A DNA stretch of 64,000 bases from NCBI RefSeq assembly GCF_015752285.1, contig NZ_JADOUY010000003.1:1-64000 (forward strand), read 5' to 3'. Numbering within the stretch: the stretch's first letter is position 1; the number at the start of each line of letters is the position of its first letter. Below are positions 1 to 7,737 of the stretch, piece after piece. This DNA is from Mycetocola_A sp015752285. GTDB lineage: Bacteria > Actinomycetota > Actinomycetes > Actinomycetales > Microbacteriaceae. Below the pieces are notes generated by a model. It was not told the DNA's origin and ran no database searches. It was given only the letters and a program-made list of their open reading frames with translations. Made by a program: the position numbers and the translations under genes.

Positions 1-870
1 TCGGTTCCCGTGAACGTCGGCGGAAACGCCGTTTCGGTCGTCGGGGACTCCTCGTCGGCGGACTCGTCGGCTGCGACCGGATCGGGTTTTGGAGCAGTGC
101 CGGCCACAACCTCGGGTGATGACGCCATCGCTGGAGGGAGCCAGGTCTCACCGGGCGTGACTGTTCCGGTCACGCTTGGGGGCAACAGCATCAGCGTGCT
201 GGGTGATTCCTCCAGTGCTGGTTCGAGCACTGGCGGTTCTTCTGCTGAGGTTCCTGCACGGACAGATGGTTCGTCCACCTCGGGTGACGAGAGTGTGCTC
301 GGTGGGACGCAGGTTGTTCCTGCTGTGACGGCTCCGGTTGCCGTCGGCGGCAATGCGGTTTCGGTGGTCGGTGACTCGGCTGCTTCGGGTTCGACGACCG
401 GTGGTTCTGTGGTTCCTGCTGGCACCGATGGTTCGTCCACCTCGGGTGACGAGAGTGTGCTCGGTGGGACGCAGACCGCTCCGGTGGTCAGCCTCCCGAT
501 CGACCTCGGTGGAAACAGCGTTGCCGTCATCGGTGACACTTCGACCGATGCTGCGGGAACAGTGGTCACGCCGACCACTCCGGTCGTCCCCACGGACCCG
601 ACCGAGCCCACCACTCCCATGGTTCCTGGCGACGGACCCGGTGAAGGTGTCAGCGCATCCGGAACGGACGCTTCCACGGGCGCGCAGGTGGCGGCATCCA
701 CAACGGACGTATCCATGGCCGGGCAGGTGGCGGCATCAGCCACCGATCCTCAGCTGGCTGAAACCGGCACAACCAGCGCGGCACTGCTGCTGCAGCTCGC
801 TGCGCTGATGATGTTGCTCGGAGCCGCGACGGTGCTGTTCGGCCGCACGCGCACAATGCAGCGCAACTGA
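1..870 (+). CDS. Chaplin-like repeat protein with LAETG wall anchor (5' partial)
   Basis: The reading frame is open from base 1, so the start lies outside the window. Four diverged repeats of about 20 residues (VPVTLGGNSISVLGD type) recall the chaplin motif VPVNVCGNxVxVxG, but the usual Cys is Gly in all four. Between repeats the protein is Ser/Thr/Gly-rich, and 48 bp are repeated exactly at 265-312 and 427-474. The C-terminus has a Pro/Thr stretch, then LAETG, a hydrophobic segment and a basic tail (RTRTMQRN), which is a sortase-type anchor. The protein is therefore probably exported and attached to the wall. Chaplins are hydrophobic surface proteins of actinobacteria; whether this Cys-less version forms fibres is unknown. 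A hairpin follows the stop. Confidence 0.75.
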   Translation, partial: SVPVNVGGNAVSVVGDSSSADSSAATGSGFGAVPATTSGDDAIAGGSQVSPGVTVPVTLGGNSISVLGDSSSAGSSTGGSSAEVPARTDGSSTSGDESVLGGTQVVPAVTAPVAVGGNAVSVVGDSAASGSTTGGSVVPAGTDGSSTSGDESVLGGTQTAPVVSLPIDLGGNSVAVIGDTSTDAAGTVVTPTTPVVPTDPTEPTTPMVPGDGPGEGVSASGTDASTGAQVAASTTDVSMAGQVAASATDPQLAETGTTSAALLLQLAALMMLLGAATVLFGRTRTMQRN

Positions 871-880
871 CGCCGTTTGG

Positions 881-913
881 GATGGCCCGATCGGCCGTGC
901 TGGTCGGGCCATC
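881..913 (+). terminator. Hairpin terminator after the surface protein gene
   Basis: GATGGCCCGA and TCGGGCCATC form a perfect 10-bp stem with a 13-nt loop, starting 10 bases after the stop codon at 870. There is no T-run, which is common for actinobacterial terminators. Confidence 0.6.
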
Positions 914-922
914 CGGCGCGCG

Positions 923-982
923 TGCTGCACTTCTTTGTCGATGCTGCAGTTGCAACTGCAGCATCGACACAAAGGTGCAGCA
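923..982. repeat. 60-bp palindrome, copy 1
   Basis: This is a member of the eight-copy family centred on CTGCAGTTGCAACTGCAG. The two 30-nt arms differ at three positions. It lies between convergent genes (chaplin-like gene and AbiEi-like pseudogene). Three more single units follow on its right side. Confidence 0.9.
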
Positions 983-997
983 TGGGTGAGCCGCGGC

Positions 998-1054
998 GAC
1001 ACAAAGGTGCAGCATGGACACAAAGGTGCAGCGGCGACACAAAGGTGCAGCATG
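998..1054. repeat. Three free single units of the palindrome family
   Basis: The 19-base unit GACACAAAGGTGCAGCATG is the right outer arm of copy 1 (966-984). It is repeated exactly at 998-1016 and 1036-1054, and as a 16-base version at 1017-1032. These are direct repeats without a partner arm, like singlet REP units beside a REPIN. Confidence 0.85.
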
Positions 1055-1110
1055 GGCACGCGACCGCAGCTTCGATGCGGGGAGTGGCCACTCGGCGAGA
1101 GCGCGCCTGG

Positions 1111-2052
1111 CTACGACGGGCGCCGCTTCGAAGACGGCAGTCCGTCCTGCGTGAGGATGTCGTACAACTGCCGCGGCGGATACAGATGCTTCGGTTCCCA
1201 CCGTGAGACGCGACCGACAACCTGGCGAAGCTGGTTCTCGCGGTTCTTCTCGTCGATGACGGCCTCCGCGGCCGTGCGCCCGCGCAGGAACGCCGGGTCC
1301 GTGTACTTCGACCTGCCGTCGCACTCGCCCGCGTGGTCGAACTCACGCCAGTAGAAGTCGGGGAGTGCCGTCGTGCCGTTCGGGAGCCGGATCCGCACCT
1401 GCAGTTCCGGTGCCGGAAAGCCGAGCAGATGGATCTGAACCCGACTGTGCGACTCTTCGACGGAGTCCGACAACGAGGTCGCGAATGCCGCGGCGGCGCG
1501 AGCACGCGCAACTCCAGGTTGACCTGCACTTCGCTCGATAACGGCCTCGATCTCGTCGCGGGTGCAGAGCGGGCCTCCTGTTCGCCGGGCATAGAGGGCC
1601 GAATCCATCGCGGCCACGGCATCCGGGAATCGCATCGTTCGGGCGACGTCGACGACGCTCTGCGCCGGCGACGTCAGCGCCAGCCCGTCGAGCTCGACGA
1701 TCTCGAGGCTCGCCAGTGGGCGCGAATGCCGGGCGAGCGCCCCACTCGACCGACCACCGTTCGAGCGCCCGACCTCCACATCGATCAACGTCGGCCACGA
1801 GCCCAGGATGCGGATGCCTCAGATCGCGCACGCCGCGAAGTACGAGAGGACCACACCTGAGCGAGAACGGTCGACAGCCTCGAGCGCCCGGAGCCGGTGC
1901 CGCTCCATCGCCTCGAGCGCCACCCATTCCGCTGCAGGCAGATACGAGCCACGGGCGAACCGGACGATGGTGCCCTTCTGGCTGTGCGAGCGCAGCACGG
2001 CATCCGTCGTGCCGAGAAGGAGTTGCTCGCGTCGTCGAATCGTCTGAACCAC
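1111..2052 (-). pseudogene. AbiEi-like / PD-(D/E)XK-like protein, broken by in-frame TGA
   Basis: Translated from a GTG at 2052, the frame gives a winged-helix-like N-terminus (RRREQLLLGTTDAVLRSHSQ) typical of AbiEi-type antitoxin-domain proteins. It then meets TGA at 1821-1819, and continues in the same frame as GIRILGSWPTLIDVEVG and onward to a stop at 1111. Homologues in this position usually read AxWGIRxLGRWP, so a TGG to TGA change at the Trp codon is the simplest explanation. The C-terminal part has LPDFYW and ECDGRSKY, an endonuclease-like PD...ExDG...K pattern as in DUF559 proteins. The intact length would be about 313 residues. A 225-residue downstream product from TTG 1788 is possible. 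No AbiEii toxin gene is adjacent. Confidence 0.7.
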
Positions 2053-2173
2053 AGAGTTCAGGATGCCGGTGGCGCACGATCCGCGACCGAAATCGCCCCA
2101 CCTCGGGGTAATCGGGGCGAACGACCCGGGTTGTGGAGGAACGGTGGTGAGGGCAGTGGTGTCGCTCGGTCGA

Positions 2174-2233
2174 TGCTGCACTTCCTTGTCGATGCTGTAG
2201 TTGCAACTGCAGCATCGACACAAAGGTGCAGCA
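2174..2233. repeat. 60-bp palindrome, copy 2
   Basis: This core copy sits between the 5' end of the AbiEi-like pseudogene and the 5' end of the lipoprotein gene, so it is one of two copies between divergent genes. The left arm has one central change (CTGTAG instead of CTGCAG). Apart from the palindrome I see no gene in 2053-2357. Confidence 0.9.
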
Positions 2234-2357
2234 CGGGTGAGCGCCGACGCCACCCGCACCCAAGCGCCCGCGACCCCCCGGGATCTCATCCTCTGGTCGG
2301 GGCCCGGTCATCCTCCGAGCTGATCCGCTGGCGCCGCCGACGCGCTGAACTGGGAAC

Positions 2358-2795
2358 ATGGCACTTCTTCCCAGGCTCACGGCCGCCCTCGTGCTTGCGG
2401 CGACGGCATCCATCGCCCTCAGCGGATGCTCCGTCGATTCCGTCGAAAGCTACCTGCGCAACGCGCACGAAGACCACTTCGCGACCTACGACACCGCGGC
2501 TGAAGACTGGGTCGGCGGCGAGATCCCCGGTTGGATCCCGACGGATGCCACCGGCATCCGTCGCATCGCAACCAGGGATGAGCGGATCTCGACGATCCGC
2601 ATCGAATCGAGCAGCCCGCCGCGCGGCGAGTGCGTGGAGCAGCCGCGCATCGGCGCCCCTGTGCTGACCGCGACCTGGTCTGCCGCCGAGCGCCCTGACA
2701 TCGTTCTCGTCTGCGGTGGCTATGAGATCATGCCAACGAACGATGGCTGGCTCGGCTGGCTCTACAACCCGAAGGAGCCTGGTCGACTGTCGTAG
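2358..2795 (+). CDS. Small lipoprotein of unknown function
   Basis: The 145-residue product starts with a lipoprotein signal peptide: MALLPRLTAA, a hydrophobic run, and lipobox LSGC with Cys24 as the lipidation site. The mature part is polar, with two further Cys residues (in GECVEQ and VCGGYE) that could form a disulphide. I do not recognise a domain. The ATG at 2358 is the only start that gives an intact signal peptide. It is expected to be anchored on the outer face of the membrane. A DUF1772 gene follows on the same strand. Confidence 0.7.
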   Translation: MALLPRLTAALVLAATASIALSGCSVDSVESYLRNAHEDHFATYDTAAEDWVGGEIPGWIPTDATGIRRIATRDERISTIRIESSSPPRGECVEQPRIGAPVLTATWSAAERPDIVLVCGGYEIMPTNDGWLGWLYNPKEPGRLS

Positions 2796-2828
2796 CGCTC
2801 CGGTGGCTTCGTGCGGCACACTCGAACC

Positions 2829-2876
2829 ATGACCCCGCGCGCACCGAAACGTTCCTCCGAGACCGCTCCCGTATGA
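2829..2876 (+). other. Possible 15-codon leader ORF overlapping the DUF1772 start
   Basis: An ATG at 2829 opens a 15-residue frame (MTPRAPKRSSETAPV) whose TGA overlaps the ATG of the next gene as ATGA. No clear ribosome binding site precedes either start, so coupling is only a possibility. Confidence 0.2.
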
Positions 2877-3328
2877 CGGACTGGGTGCCGTTGGTCGCTG
2901 GCGTGCTGACGGCCGTCGCCGGTGGCTTCTACTTCGCGTTCTCAGCTGTGGTGATGCCCGCCCTACGTCGGCGACCTTCCGCCGAAGCGGGAGCAGCCAT
3001 GGTCGCGATCAATGTACAGGCGGTCCGCGCCCCATTCATGATCGTGTTCTTCGGTGCCGCCGCGGCTTCGATCGGGGTGCTCGTCGTTGCGGTGCCTGAT
3101 ATCCAGAACGGGCTGCCGCCCCTTCACGCCGTCGGTGCCGTGCTCTCGGTGCTGAGCTGGATATCGACCGTTGCCGTCAACGTTCCGCTGAACACCCGCC
3201 TCGGTGCAGCATCCGACCGGGCATCGGCGTGGGACGCGTTCGACCGGCCGTGGACGCGCGCGAACCACCTGCGAACCTTTCTCTCGGTCGCGGGCGCGGT
3301 CGTCCTGCTCTACCCCTGGCCAGCCTGA
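2873..3328 (+). CDS. DUF1772 (anthrone-oxygenase-like) membrane protein
   Basis: The 151-residue protein has about four membrane segments: near residues 5-25, 50-75, 85-110 and 130-150. The order and the motifs GFYFAFSAVVMPAL and NVPLN, with a C-terminal WDRPWTRAN-like stretch (AFDRPWTRANHLRT), are typical of the DUF1772 family. That family contains the fungal anthrone oxygenases, but most bacterial members have no known role. The gene is downstream of a lipoprotein gene and convergent with the XRE-cupin gene. There is no strong Shine-Dalgarno; see the mini-ORF at 2829. Confidence 0.75.
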   Translation: MTDWVPLVAGVLTAVAGGFYFAFSAVVMPALRRRPSAEAGAAMVAINVQAVRAPFMIVFFGAAAASIGVLVVAVPDIQNGLPPLHAVGAVLSVLSWISTVAVNVPLNTRLGAASDRASAWDAFDRPWTRANHLRTFLSVAGAVVLLYPWPA

Positions 3329-3374
3329 GAAGTTCGCGTGGGTGCTCGCAGCGACCGCAACGCCCGATGCCGCG

Positions 3375-3962
3375 TCAGTCCCCGGCCTTCTGCGGCTTCG
3401 CGCGCACATGCATCCGTTCGCCCTGCTTGCTGAACAGGCTGAGGAACTCGACCACACTGTCGCCTGCCCGACCGAACCAGTGCGGCGTCTGGGTGCTGAA
3501 TTCTGCAGCCTCGCCCGCTGCGAGGACGAGGTCGTGCTCCCCGAGAACGAGCCGCAGCTCACCTTTGAGAACGTAGATCCACTCGTATCCCTCGTGGGTT
3601 TTCGGAGCGGGCTCGTTGCGCGGCGACGACGCAGGGATGACGAACTTGAACGCTTGCAGGCCGCCGTTGTCGCGACTCAGCGGAAGCACCGTCATGCCGA
3701 ACCGCTTCAGCGGCCGGATGTGGATGCGTGGATCCCCGGTCGCAGGCGCCCCGACGAGTTCGTCGAGCGGAACGCCGTGCTCCCGGGCGAGCGGCAGCAG
3801 CAACTCGAGGTTCGGGCGGCGCTGCCCCGATTCGAGCCGCGACAGTGTGCTCACCGAGATGCCCGTCGCTGTCGACAGGTCGGCGAGGGTGACCTGTCGC
3901 CGCAGCCGCAGCGCTCGCAGGCGCGGCCCGACGGCGGTGAGGATCTCTTCTGTGGTTTCCAT
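3375..3962 (-). CDS. XRE-family regulator with C-terminal cupin domain
   Basis: Residues about 10-65 form a helix-turn-helix (LRALRLRRQVTLADLSTATG, then SVSTLSRLESGQRRP). Residues about 105-185 are a cupin with KTHEGYEWIYVLKGELRLVLGE and HWF. Such regulators bind DNA through the HTH and sense a small ligand with the cupin. The start at 3962 (METTEEILTAVG) fits the family; an upstream ATG at 3989 would add nine residues. It is transcribed divergently from the thioredoxin-reductase-like gene, 60 bp away, so that gene is the likely target. Confidence 0.85.
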   Translation of the reverse strand: METTEEILTAVGPRLRALRLRRQVTLADLSTATGISVSTLSRLESGQRRPNLELLLPLAREHGVPLDELVGAPATGDPRIHIRPLKRFGMTVLPLSRDNGGLQAFKFVIPASSPRNEPAPKTHEGYEWIYVLKGELRLVLGEHDLVLAAGEAAEFSTQTPHWFGRAGDSVVEFLSLFSKQGERMHVRAKPQKAGD

Positions 3963-3971
3963 GACCCCAGT

Positions 3972-3986
3972 TTGCCATTGCAGCAA
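3972..3986. promoter_or_regulatory. Possible operator between XRE-cupin and flavoprotein genes
   Basis: A short inverted repeat, TTGC-N7-GCAA, lies in the 60-bp divergent gap. It is only four bases per arm, so it could be chance; its place is what makes it a candidate. Confidence 0.25.
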
Positions 3987-4022
3987 CAAAGCTTGTCAAT
4001 ACGGATGCTCCGGGGCGACCCT

Positions 4023-5009
4023 ATGAATATGACAAACCACACCACTCCCATTCTCTTCGATGCGGTCATCGTCGGTGGCGGCGCCGCCGGGCTCAGCGCT
4101 GCGACCGCGCTGGGCCGCTCGCGCCGTTCCGCCGTCGTGATCGATGCGGGCGAGCCCCGCAACGCTCCGGCATCCGGTGTCCACAATTTCCTCACCCGTG
4201 ACGGAACCCCGCCCGCCGAGCTGATGCAGCTCGGTCGCGCCGAGGTCGAAGGTTACGGTGGCACCATCATCCGCGGCACCGCCATCTCAGTCGAGCGGAC
4301 GGACGCCGGTTTCGCCGTCACCACGGACGACGGCGACGTGATCGCCGGCCGTCGCCTCATCGTCACGACCGGACTCGTCGACGAACTCCCGAACATCCCC
4401 GGCCTGCGCGAACGCTGGGGTCGAAACGTGCTGCACTGCCCCTACTGCCACGGCTGGGAGGTGCGCGACCACGCGATCGGCATCCTCGCGACCGGACCGG
4501 CCGCCATGCATCAGGCCATGATGTTCCGGCAGCTCAGCGACCGTGTGACCGTGTTCCTGCACCAGGCACCTGAACCGACCGACGACGAGCTCGACCAGCT
4601 TGCGGCCCTCGGCATCGACCTCGTGCGCGGACGCGTCGCGTCTGTGGAGGCATCCGGAACAACGCTGAGCAGTGTCACCCTCGAGGACGGATCGGTCCAC
4701 CCGATCGAAGAGCTCGTCGTCGCCCCGATCTTCACGGCGCGCAGCGAACTGCTCGAGTCGCTCGGCGCCGAGGTCACCACGCACCCGATGGGCATGGGCA
4801 GCTTCATCGAGGCGGATGAGTTCGGTGCGACGTCGGTCCCCGGCGTATGGGCGGCAGGCAACGTCACCGACCTGATGGGCCAGGTCGTCACCTCGGCCGC
4901 GCAGGGTCTGCGTGCGGGGGCGGCCGTCAACGGCGACCTCATCCTGCAAGAGGCCCGGGATGCCGTGACCGCCTACCGCGCAACCCGCGCCGAGGCGCTC
5001 GTCGAGTAG
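4023..5009 (+). CDS. Thioredoxin-reductase-like NAD(P)/FAD oxidoreductase
   Basis: The product of about 328 residues begins with the FAD Rossmann motif VIVGGGAAGLSAA and carries the redox pair in HCPYCHGWE (CxxC). C-terminal WAAGNVTD matches the second FAD-binding motif of the thioredoxin reductase superfamily. The family transfers electrons from NAD(P)H through FAD to a disulphide; the true partner here is unknown, because no thioredoxin gene is adjacent. The central NAD(P)-binding region has GILATGPAAMHQA instead of the standard GxGxxA, as in the less studied group of short TrxR-like proteins beside XRE-cupin regulators. ATG 4023 is used; ATG 4029 is two codons further on. Confidence 0.85.
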   Translation: MNMTNHTTPILFDAVIVGGGAAGLSAATALGRSRRSAVVIDAGEPRNAPASGVHNFLTRDGTPPAELMQLGRAEVEGYGGTIIRGTAISVERTDAGFAVTTDDGDVIAGRRLIVTTGLVDELPNIPGLRERWGRNVLHCPYCHGWEVRDHAIGILATGPAAMHQAMMFRQLSDRVTVFLHQAPEPTDDELDQLAALGIDLVRGRVASVEASGTTLSSVTLEDGSVHPIEELVVAPIFTARSELLESLGAEVTTHPMGMGSFIEADEFGATSVPGVWAAGNVTDLMGQVVTSAAQGLRAGAAVNGDLILQEARDAVTAYRATRAEALVE

Positions 5010-5228
5010 GGCCACTGCCGGAGTGCTGCTCGAGCATTCGAGTACTGCGGTTGCACCATCAGCACCGGAATGGAACTGCAGCGCTCGCGCCCGCGACCCA
5101 CTTGCGGCCGGAACGACGGTTGCCGGAACAGCACTGTCGGCGGCTGTCAATACCCTTGTTGCAGGCGGGGTGAACCCGTTCAATGGATCATGAGGGGATG
5201 CCGGTCATGGCATCGGGTGGAGGGGACC

Positions 5229-5474
5229 ATGAACGACGTAATGGTGTCCGGTGCGGCGCAGTCGTCCAGCATGGATTCGGGGGGCCACCCGCACCTCTCC
5301 GAATCGCTCGGCGCCGATGGAATCTTGGCGCTGCTTGCTTACGAGGAATCCCACGGCAAGAGAGATGCAGTCGTCGAGGCGCTGACCGAACGGCTTGCGG
5401 CGGTGCGCAACGGAGTCGAGCCGAGCGGTCCGCTGGGGGAGCGGCTGCCCCGGCCTCTCCCGAAGGTGGAGTAA
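5229..5474 (+). CDS. Small hypothetical protein
   Basis: An ATG at 5229 is preceded by a good Shine-Dalgarno (GGAGG in GTGGAGGGGACC) and opens an 81-residue frame with normal G/C-rich third positions. The middle (ILALLAYEESHGKRDAVVEALTERLAAVRNG) is predicted helical. I recognise no family. It is followed by a nested inverted repeat, not by another gene of an operon. Confidence 0.5.
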   Translation: MNDVMVSGAAQSSSMDSGGHPHLSESLGADGILALLAYEESHGKRDAVVEALTERLAAVRNGVEPSGPLGERLPRPLPKVE

Positions 5475-5507
5475 CCCGCTCGCATCGGCGGCTGCTCCGC
5501 CATCCCT

Positions 5508-5587
5508 CCAAATTCAGGAGGTTCTGGCGACACGCCGTTGTGGGCACGCCGCTAGTCGGCGTGTCGGAGTGAATCTCCTGAATTTGG
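5508..5587. repeat. 80-bp nested inverted repeat (MITE-like or REP-like)
   Basis: The outer arms are CCAAATTCAGGAG (5508-5520) and CTCCTGAATTTGG (5575-5587), a perfect 13-bp match. Inside them ACACGCCG (5530-5537) pairs with CGGCGTGT (5557-5564). A third partial arm, CCTGAATTTG, follows at 5596-5605. The structure has no ORF and differs in sequence from the 60-bp palindromes. It may serve as a terminator for the upstream small gene or be a small mobile repeat. Confidence 0.75.
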
Positions 5588-5633
5588 GGCACGTTCCTGA
5601 ATTTGCAGCAGCGAGCGCCGGTTACCATCAGGC

Positions 5634-5927
5634 ATGGACTTCGACTTCACTGCTCCACTCTGGGCCTGGAGCGGCAATGCCGCGTGGTTCTTCGTGTCGC
5701 TGCCGGCGGAGGCGAGTGACGACATCCGCGAACTGCCACGGATGCCGCGGGGTTTCGGCTCGGTCAAAGTACGCGTCACCGTCGGCAGCTCGACCTGGGA
5801 CACGTCGGTGTTCCCCGACAGCACCGAGGGCGTCTACATCCTCCCCGTGAAGAAGGCCGTTCGTGCCGCTGAGGGGATCGGCGAGGGCGACCCCGTGCCG
5901 GTACATCTGCAGCTGATCGAGCTGTAG
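5634..5927 (+). CDS. DUF1905 domain protein
   Basis: The 97-residue protein covers the whole DUF1905 domain: MDFDFTAPLWAWSG at the start, WFFVSLPAEASDDIRE, GFGSVKVRVTVGSSTWDTSVFP, and a C-terminal GEGDPVPVHLQL. The family forms a small beta-barrel often linked to YdeI-type proteins; its biochemical role is not known. It has no signal peptide, so it is cytoplasmic. The gene converges with the M28 peptidase gene across a hairpin. Confidence 0.85.
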   Translation: MDFDFTAPLWAWSGNAAWFFVSLPAEASDDIRELPRMPRGFGSVKVRVTVGSSTWDTSVFPDSTEGVYILPVKKAVRAAEGIGEGDPVPVHLQLIEL

Positions 5928-5937
5928 GCACACAGCA

Positions 5938-5980
5938 CTCGGGGCCCCCGCGCGATGCGCAGAGACCCCGAGGCCTTTTC
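5938..5980. terminator. Bidirectional hairpin terminator
   Basis: CTCGGGG (5938-5944) pairs with CCCCGAG (5966-5972), followed by GCCTTTTC. It lies between the convergent DUF1905 and M28 peptidase genes. Confidence 0.6.
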
Positions 5981-5991
5981 ATGCGGGAGCG

Positions 5992-7578
5992 TCAGCGTCC
6001 CTTGTCGTATCCCTTGTAGCCGAACTTCTCCGAGCCATGGTTCTTGCCGTAGCTCTTGTTGTTGTGGTTTTTTCCATTGCCCTTGCCGTGACCCTTGAGG
6101 GTCTTGGCTTCGGCGTAGACGACCGTGGCGTGAGCGATGGCGTCAGCCATCTGTCCGAGCACCTTCTGGTCGATGTTGTTGATGTCGTCGCACGCCGCGT
6201 GGTAGCACGGGTCGTACGCGGCGCCGGCCGTGCCGCCGAAGATGGCGGCCTCGTCCACGGTCTTGCGACCTTCAGCTCCGGTGAACAATCCACCAGCCGG
6301 GATGCCGTTCTCGATGAACGCGAAATAGTCACTGCGTCCGTCGAACGCGGTCGGTGCCGTCTCGAGTCCCTGCGAGGCGAAGTAGTCCTCGAACGTGGTC
6401 TCGATGGCATCCGATCCGGTCGGCCCTTCGGTTCCGAAGGCGTCCCCGTTTCCGTCATAGACGAAACGCACCGCGTTGGGCGAGCCGACCATGTCGAAGT
6501 TGAGGTTGGCGGCGTGCTGCGCGATCTGTGCGGCACTCAGCTGGGCGACGTAGTAGTTCGAGCCGAGGAGGCCGTCTTCTTCACCGCTCCAGAATGCGAA
6601 ACGCACCTTGTTCTTCGGAACGATCTTCGTCTTGGTCATCTGGATGGCCGTCTCGAGCATCGAGGCGGTTCCCGAGCCGTTGTCGTTGATGCCGGGGCCT
6701 TCAGCGACGCTGTCGAGGTGTCCACCGACGACGATCGTCTTGTTGACGTCACCGAACCGGCTGTCTGCGAAGAGGTTGAAGGTGTTCACGGTCTCGATGT
6801 GCGCATCGAAGGCAAGGCGCACTTCGGCGCCGGCCGTGTTGGCGAGTGTCTCACCGAGCGCAAAGGTCGTCGTCGCTACGGGGAGCGAGAAGATCGTGTC
6901 ACCCAGGGTGCCGCCGAAGAGGGCCTCGCGGTCCTCGGACTCGCTGGCGTTGCCCTGGTTGAAGATGATCACGCCGACGGCCCCGTTGGCGAGGGCATTC
7001 TCGGCTTTCGTGCGGAAGTCGCAGGTACCCCGCTGTACGAGGGCGATGCTGCCGGCGGTGAAGTTGTCGAAGTCGGTGTCTTCACAGGCGCTGGTGGAGG
7101 CGCGGTCGCCGACGAGGTTGACGTCGACGGCCTGCACCGCACCGGAGATGTCTCCCTCTGAGGCATTCGTCGCCTCGACGAAGTCGACTCCGTACTCATA
7201 GCTGACGGTGGTGGGCGCGGTCTGGTCGAGGACGGCGGTGTCGACGACCGACTTGTCGTAGGTGAACGGCTGGCGCCAGGTGGTGTAGCCCGCCTTCTTC
7301 AGTTTCGCTTCCATGTACGCAGCGGATGCCACGTGGCCAGGCGTTCCTGCTGCACGGTTGCCGCCATTGGCATCCGCGACTTTCTGGAGAGCCTTGAGGT
7401 GTTGATTGACTCCGGTGGCGGTGACAGCCTTGCGCAACTGCTGCGAGACCGACTTGTTGCCGTTCCCGTTTCCGTTGCCGTTGCCCGCGTATGCGGGGCC
7501 CGCGAAGCCGACGGCGATCAGTGCACCGGTCGCGAGGGTTGCCCCCAACATGGTGCCCAGTTTGCGTCTCTGAATCAT
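5992..7578 (-). CDS. Secreted M28-family aminopeptidase with PA domain
   Basis: The 528-residue protein starts with a signal peptide (MIQRRKLGTMLGATLATGALIAVGFAGPAYA) followed by a GNGN repeat. A protease-associated domain around residues 150-260 has GSIALVQRGTCDFRTKA. The M28 catalytic domain follows, with zinc and catalytic residues in VGGHLDS (His about 286), GINDNGSGT (Asp about 298), SGEEDG (Glu-Glu about 333), NLNFDMVGSPN (Asp) and CYHAACD (His about 458). The family removes N-terminal amino acids from peptides outside the cell. The tail is Gly/Lys/His-rich. AAGGAG lies upstream of ATG 7578. The upstream gap contains palindrome copy 3. Confidence 0.92.
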   Translation of the reverse strand: MIQRRKLGTMLGATLATGALIAVGFAGPAYAGNGNGNGNGNKSVSQQLRKAVTATGVNQHLKALQKVADANGGNRAAGTPGHVASAAYMEAKLKKAGYTTWRQPFTYDKSVVDTAVLDQTAPTTVSYEYGVDFVEATNASEGDISGAVQAVDVNLVGDRASTSACEDTDFDNFTAGSIALVQRGTCDFRTKAENALANGAVGVIIFNQGNASESEDREALFGGTLGDTIFSLPVATTTFALGETLANTAGAEVRLAFDAHIETVNTFNLFADSRFGDVNKTIVVGGHLDSVAEGPGINDNGSGTASMLETAIQMTKTKIVPKNKVRFAFWSGEEDGLLGSNYYVAQLSAAQIAQHAANLNFDMVGSPNAVRFVYDGNGDAFGTEGPTGSDAIETTFEDYFASQGLETAPTAFDGRSDYFAFIENGIPAGGLFTGAEGRKTVDEAAIFGGTAGAAYDPCYHAACDDINNIDQKVLGQMADAIAHATVVYAEAKTLKGHGKGNGKNHNNKSYGKNHGSEKFGYKGYDKGR

Positions 7579-7737
7579 GTATTGCTCCTTCTGTGGAGTG
7601 TGACAGTCAGACCGGGGCCTCGTTGCCCCGGCACAGTGTTCCTGAGAGTACCCCCGAATGTGGGCCATGGGTGTCGGCCATTTGGGGGACACGTGCGAGG
7701 GTTTCCGGGGCTGGCTGGAGTGGCATTCAATTGCCGA

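Noticed and set aside
923..982. CRISPR array or transposon end as an explanation for the repeats
   Set aside because: There are no evenly spaced spacers, no cas genes, no transposase and no obvious target duplications near the copies.
935..1206. Overlapping ORFs running through palindrome copy 1
   Set aside because: The MLQLQLQHR-type peptides arise from the repeat itself and recur at every copy in both strands; they do not represent genes.
3204..4022. Long upstream extension of the thioredoxin-reductase-like frame
   Set aside because: The extension lies antisense to the XRE-cupin gene and lacks similarity; the family N-terminus begins at 4023/4029.
5023..5193. A 56-codon plus-strand ORF between the flavoprotein and the small hypothetical gene
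   Set aside because: It reads like a protein, but its third codon positions are far less G/C-rich than those of the neighbouring genes and no ribosome site precedes the GTG.
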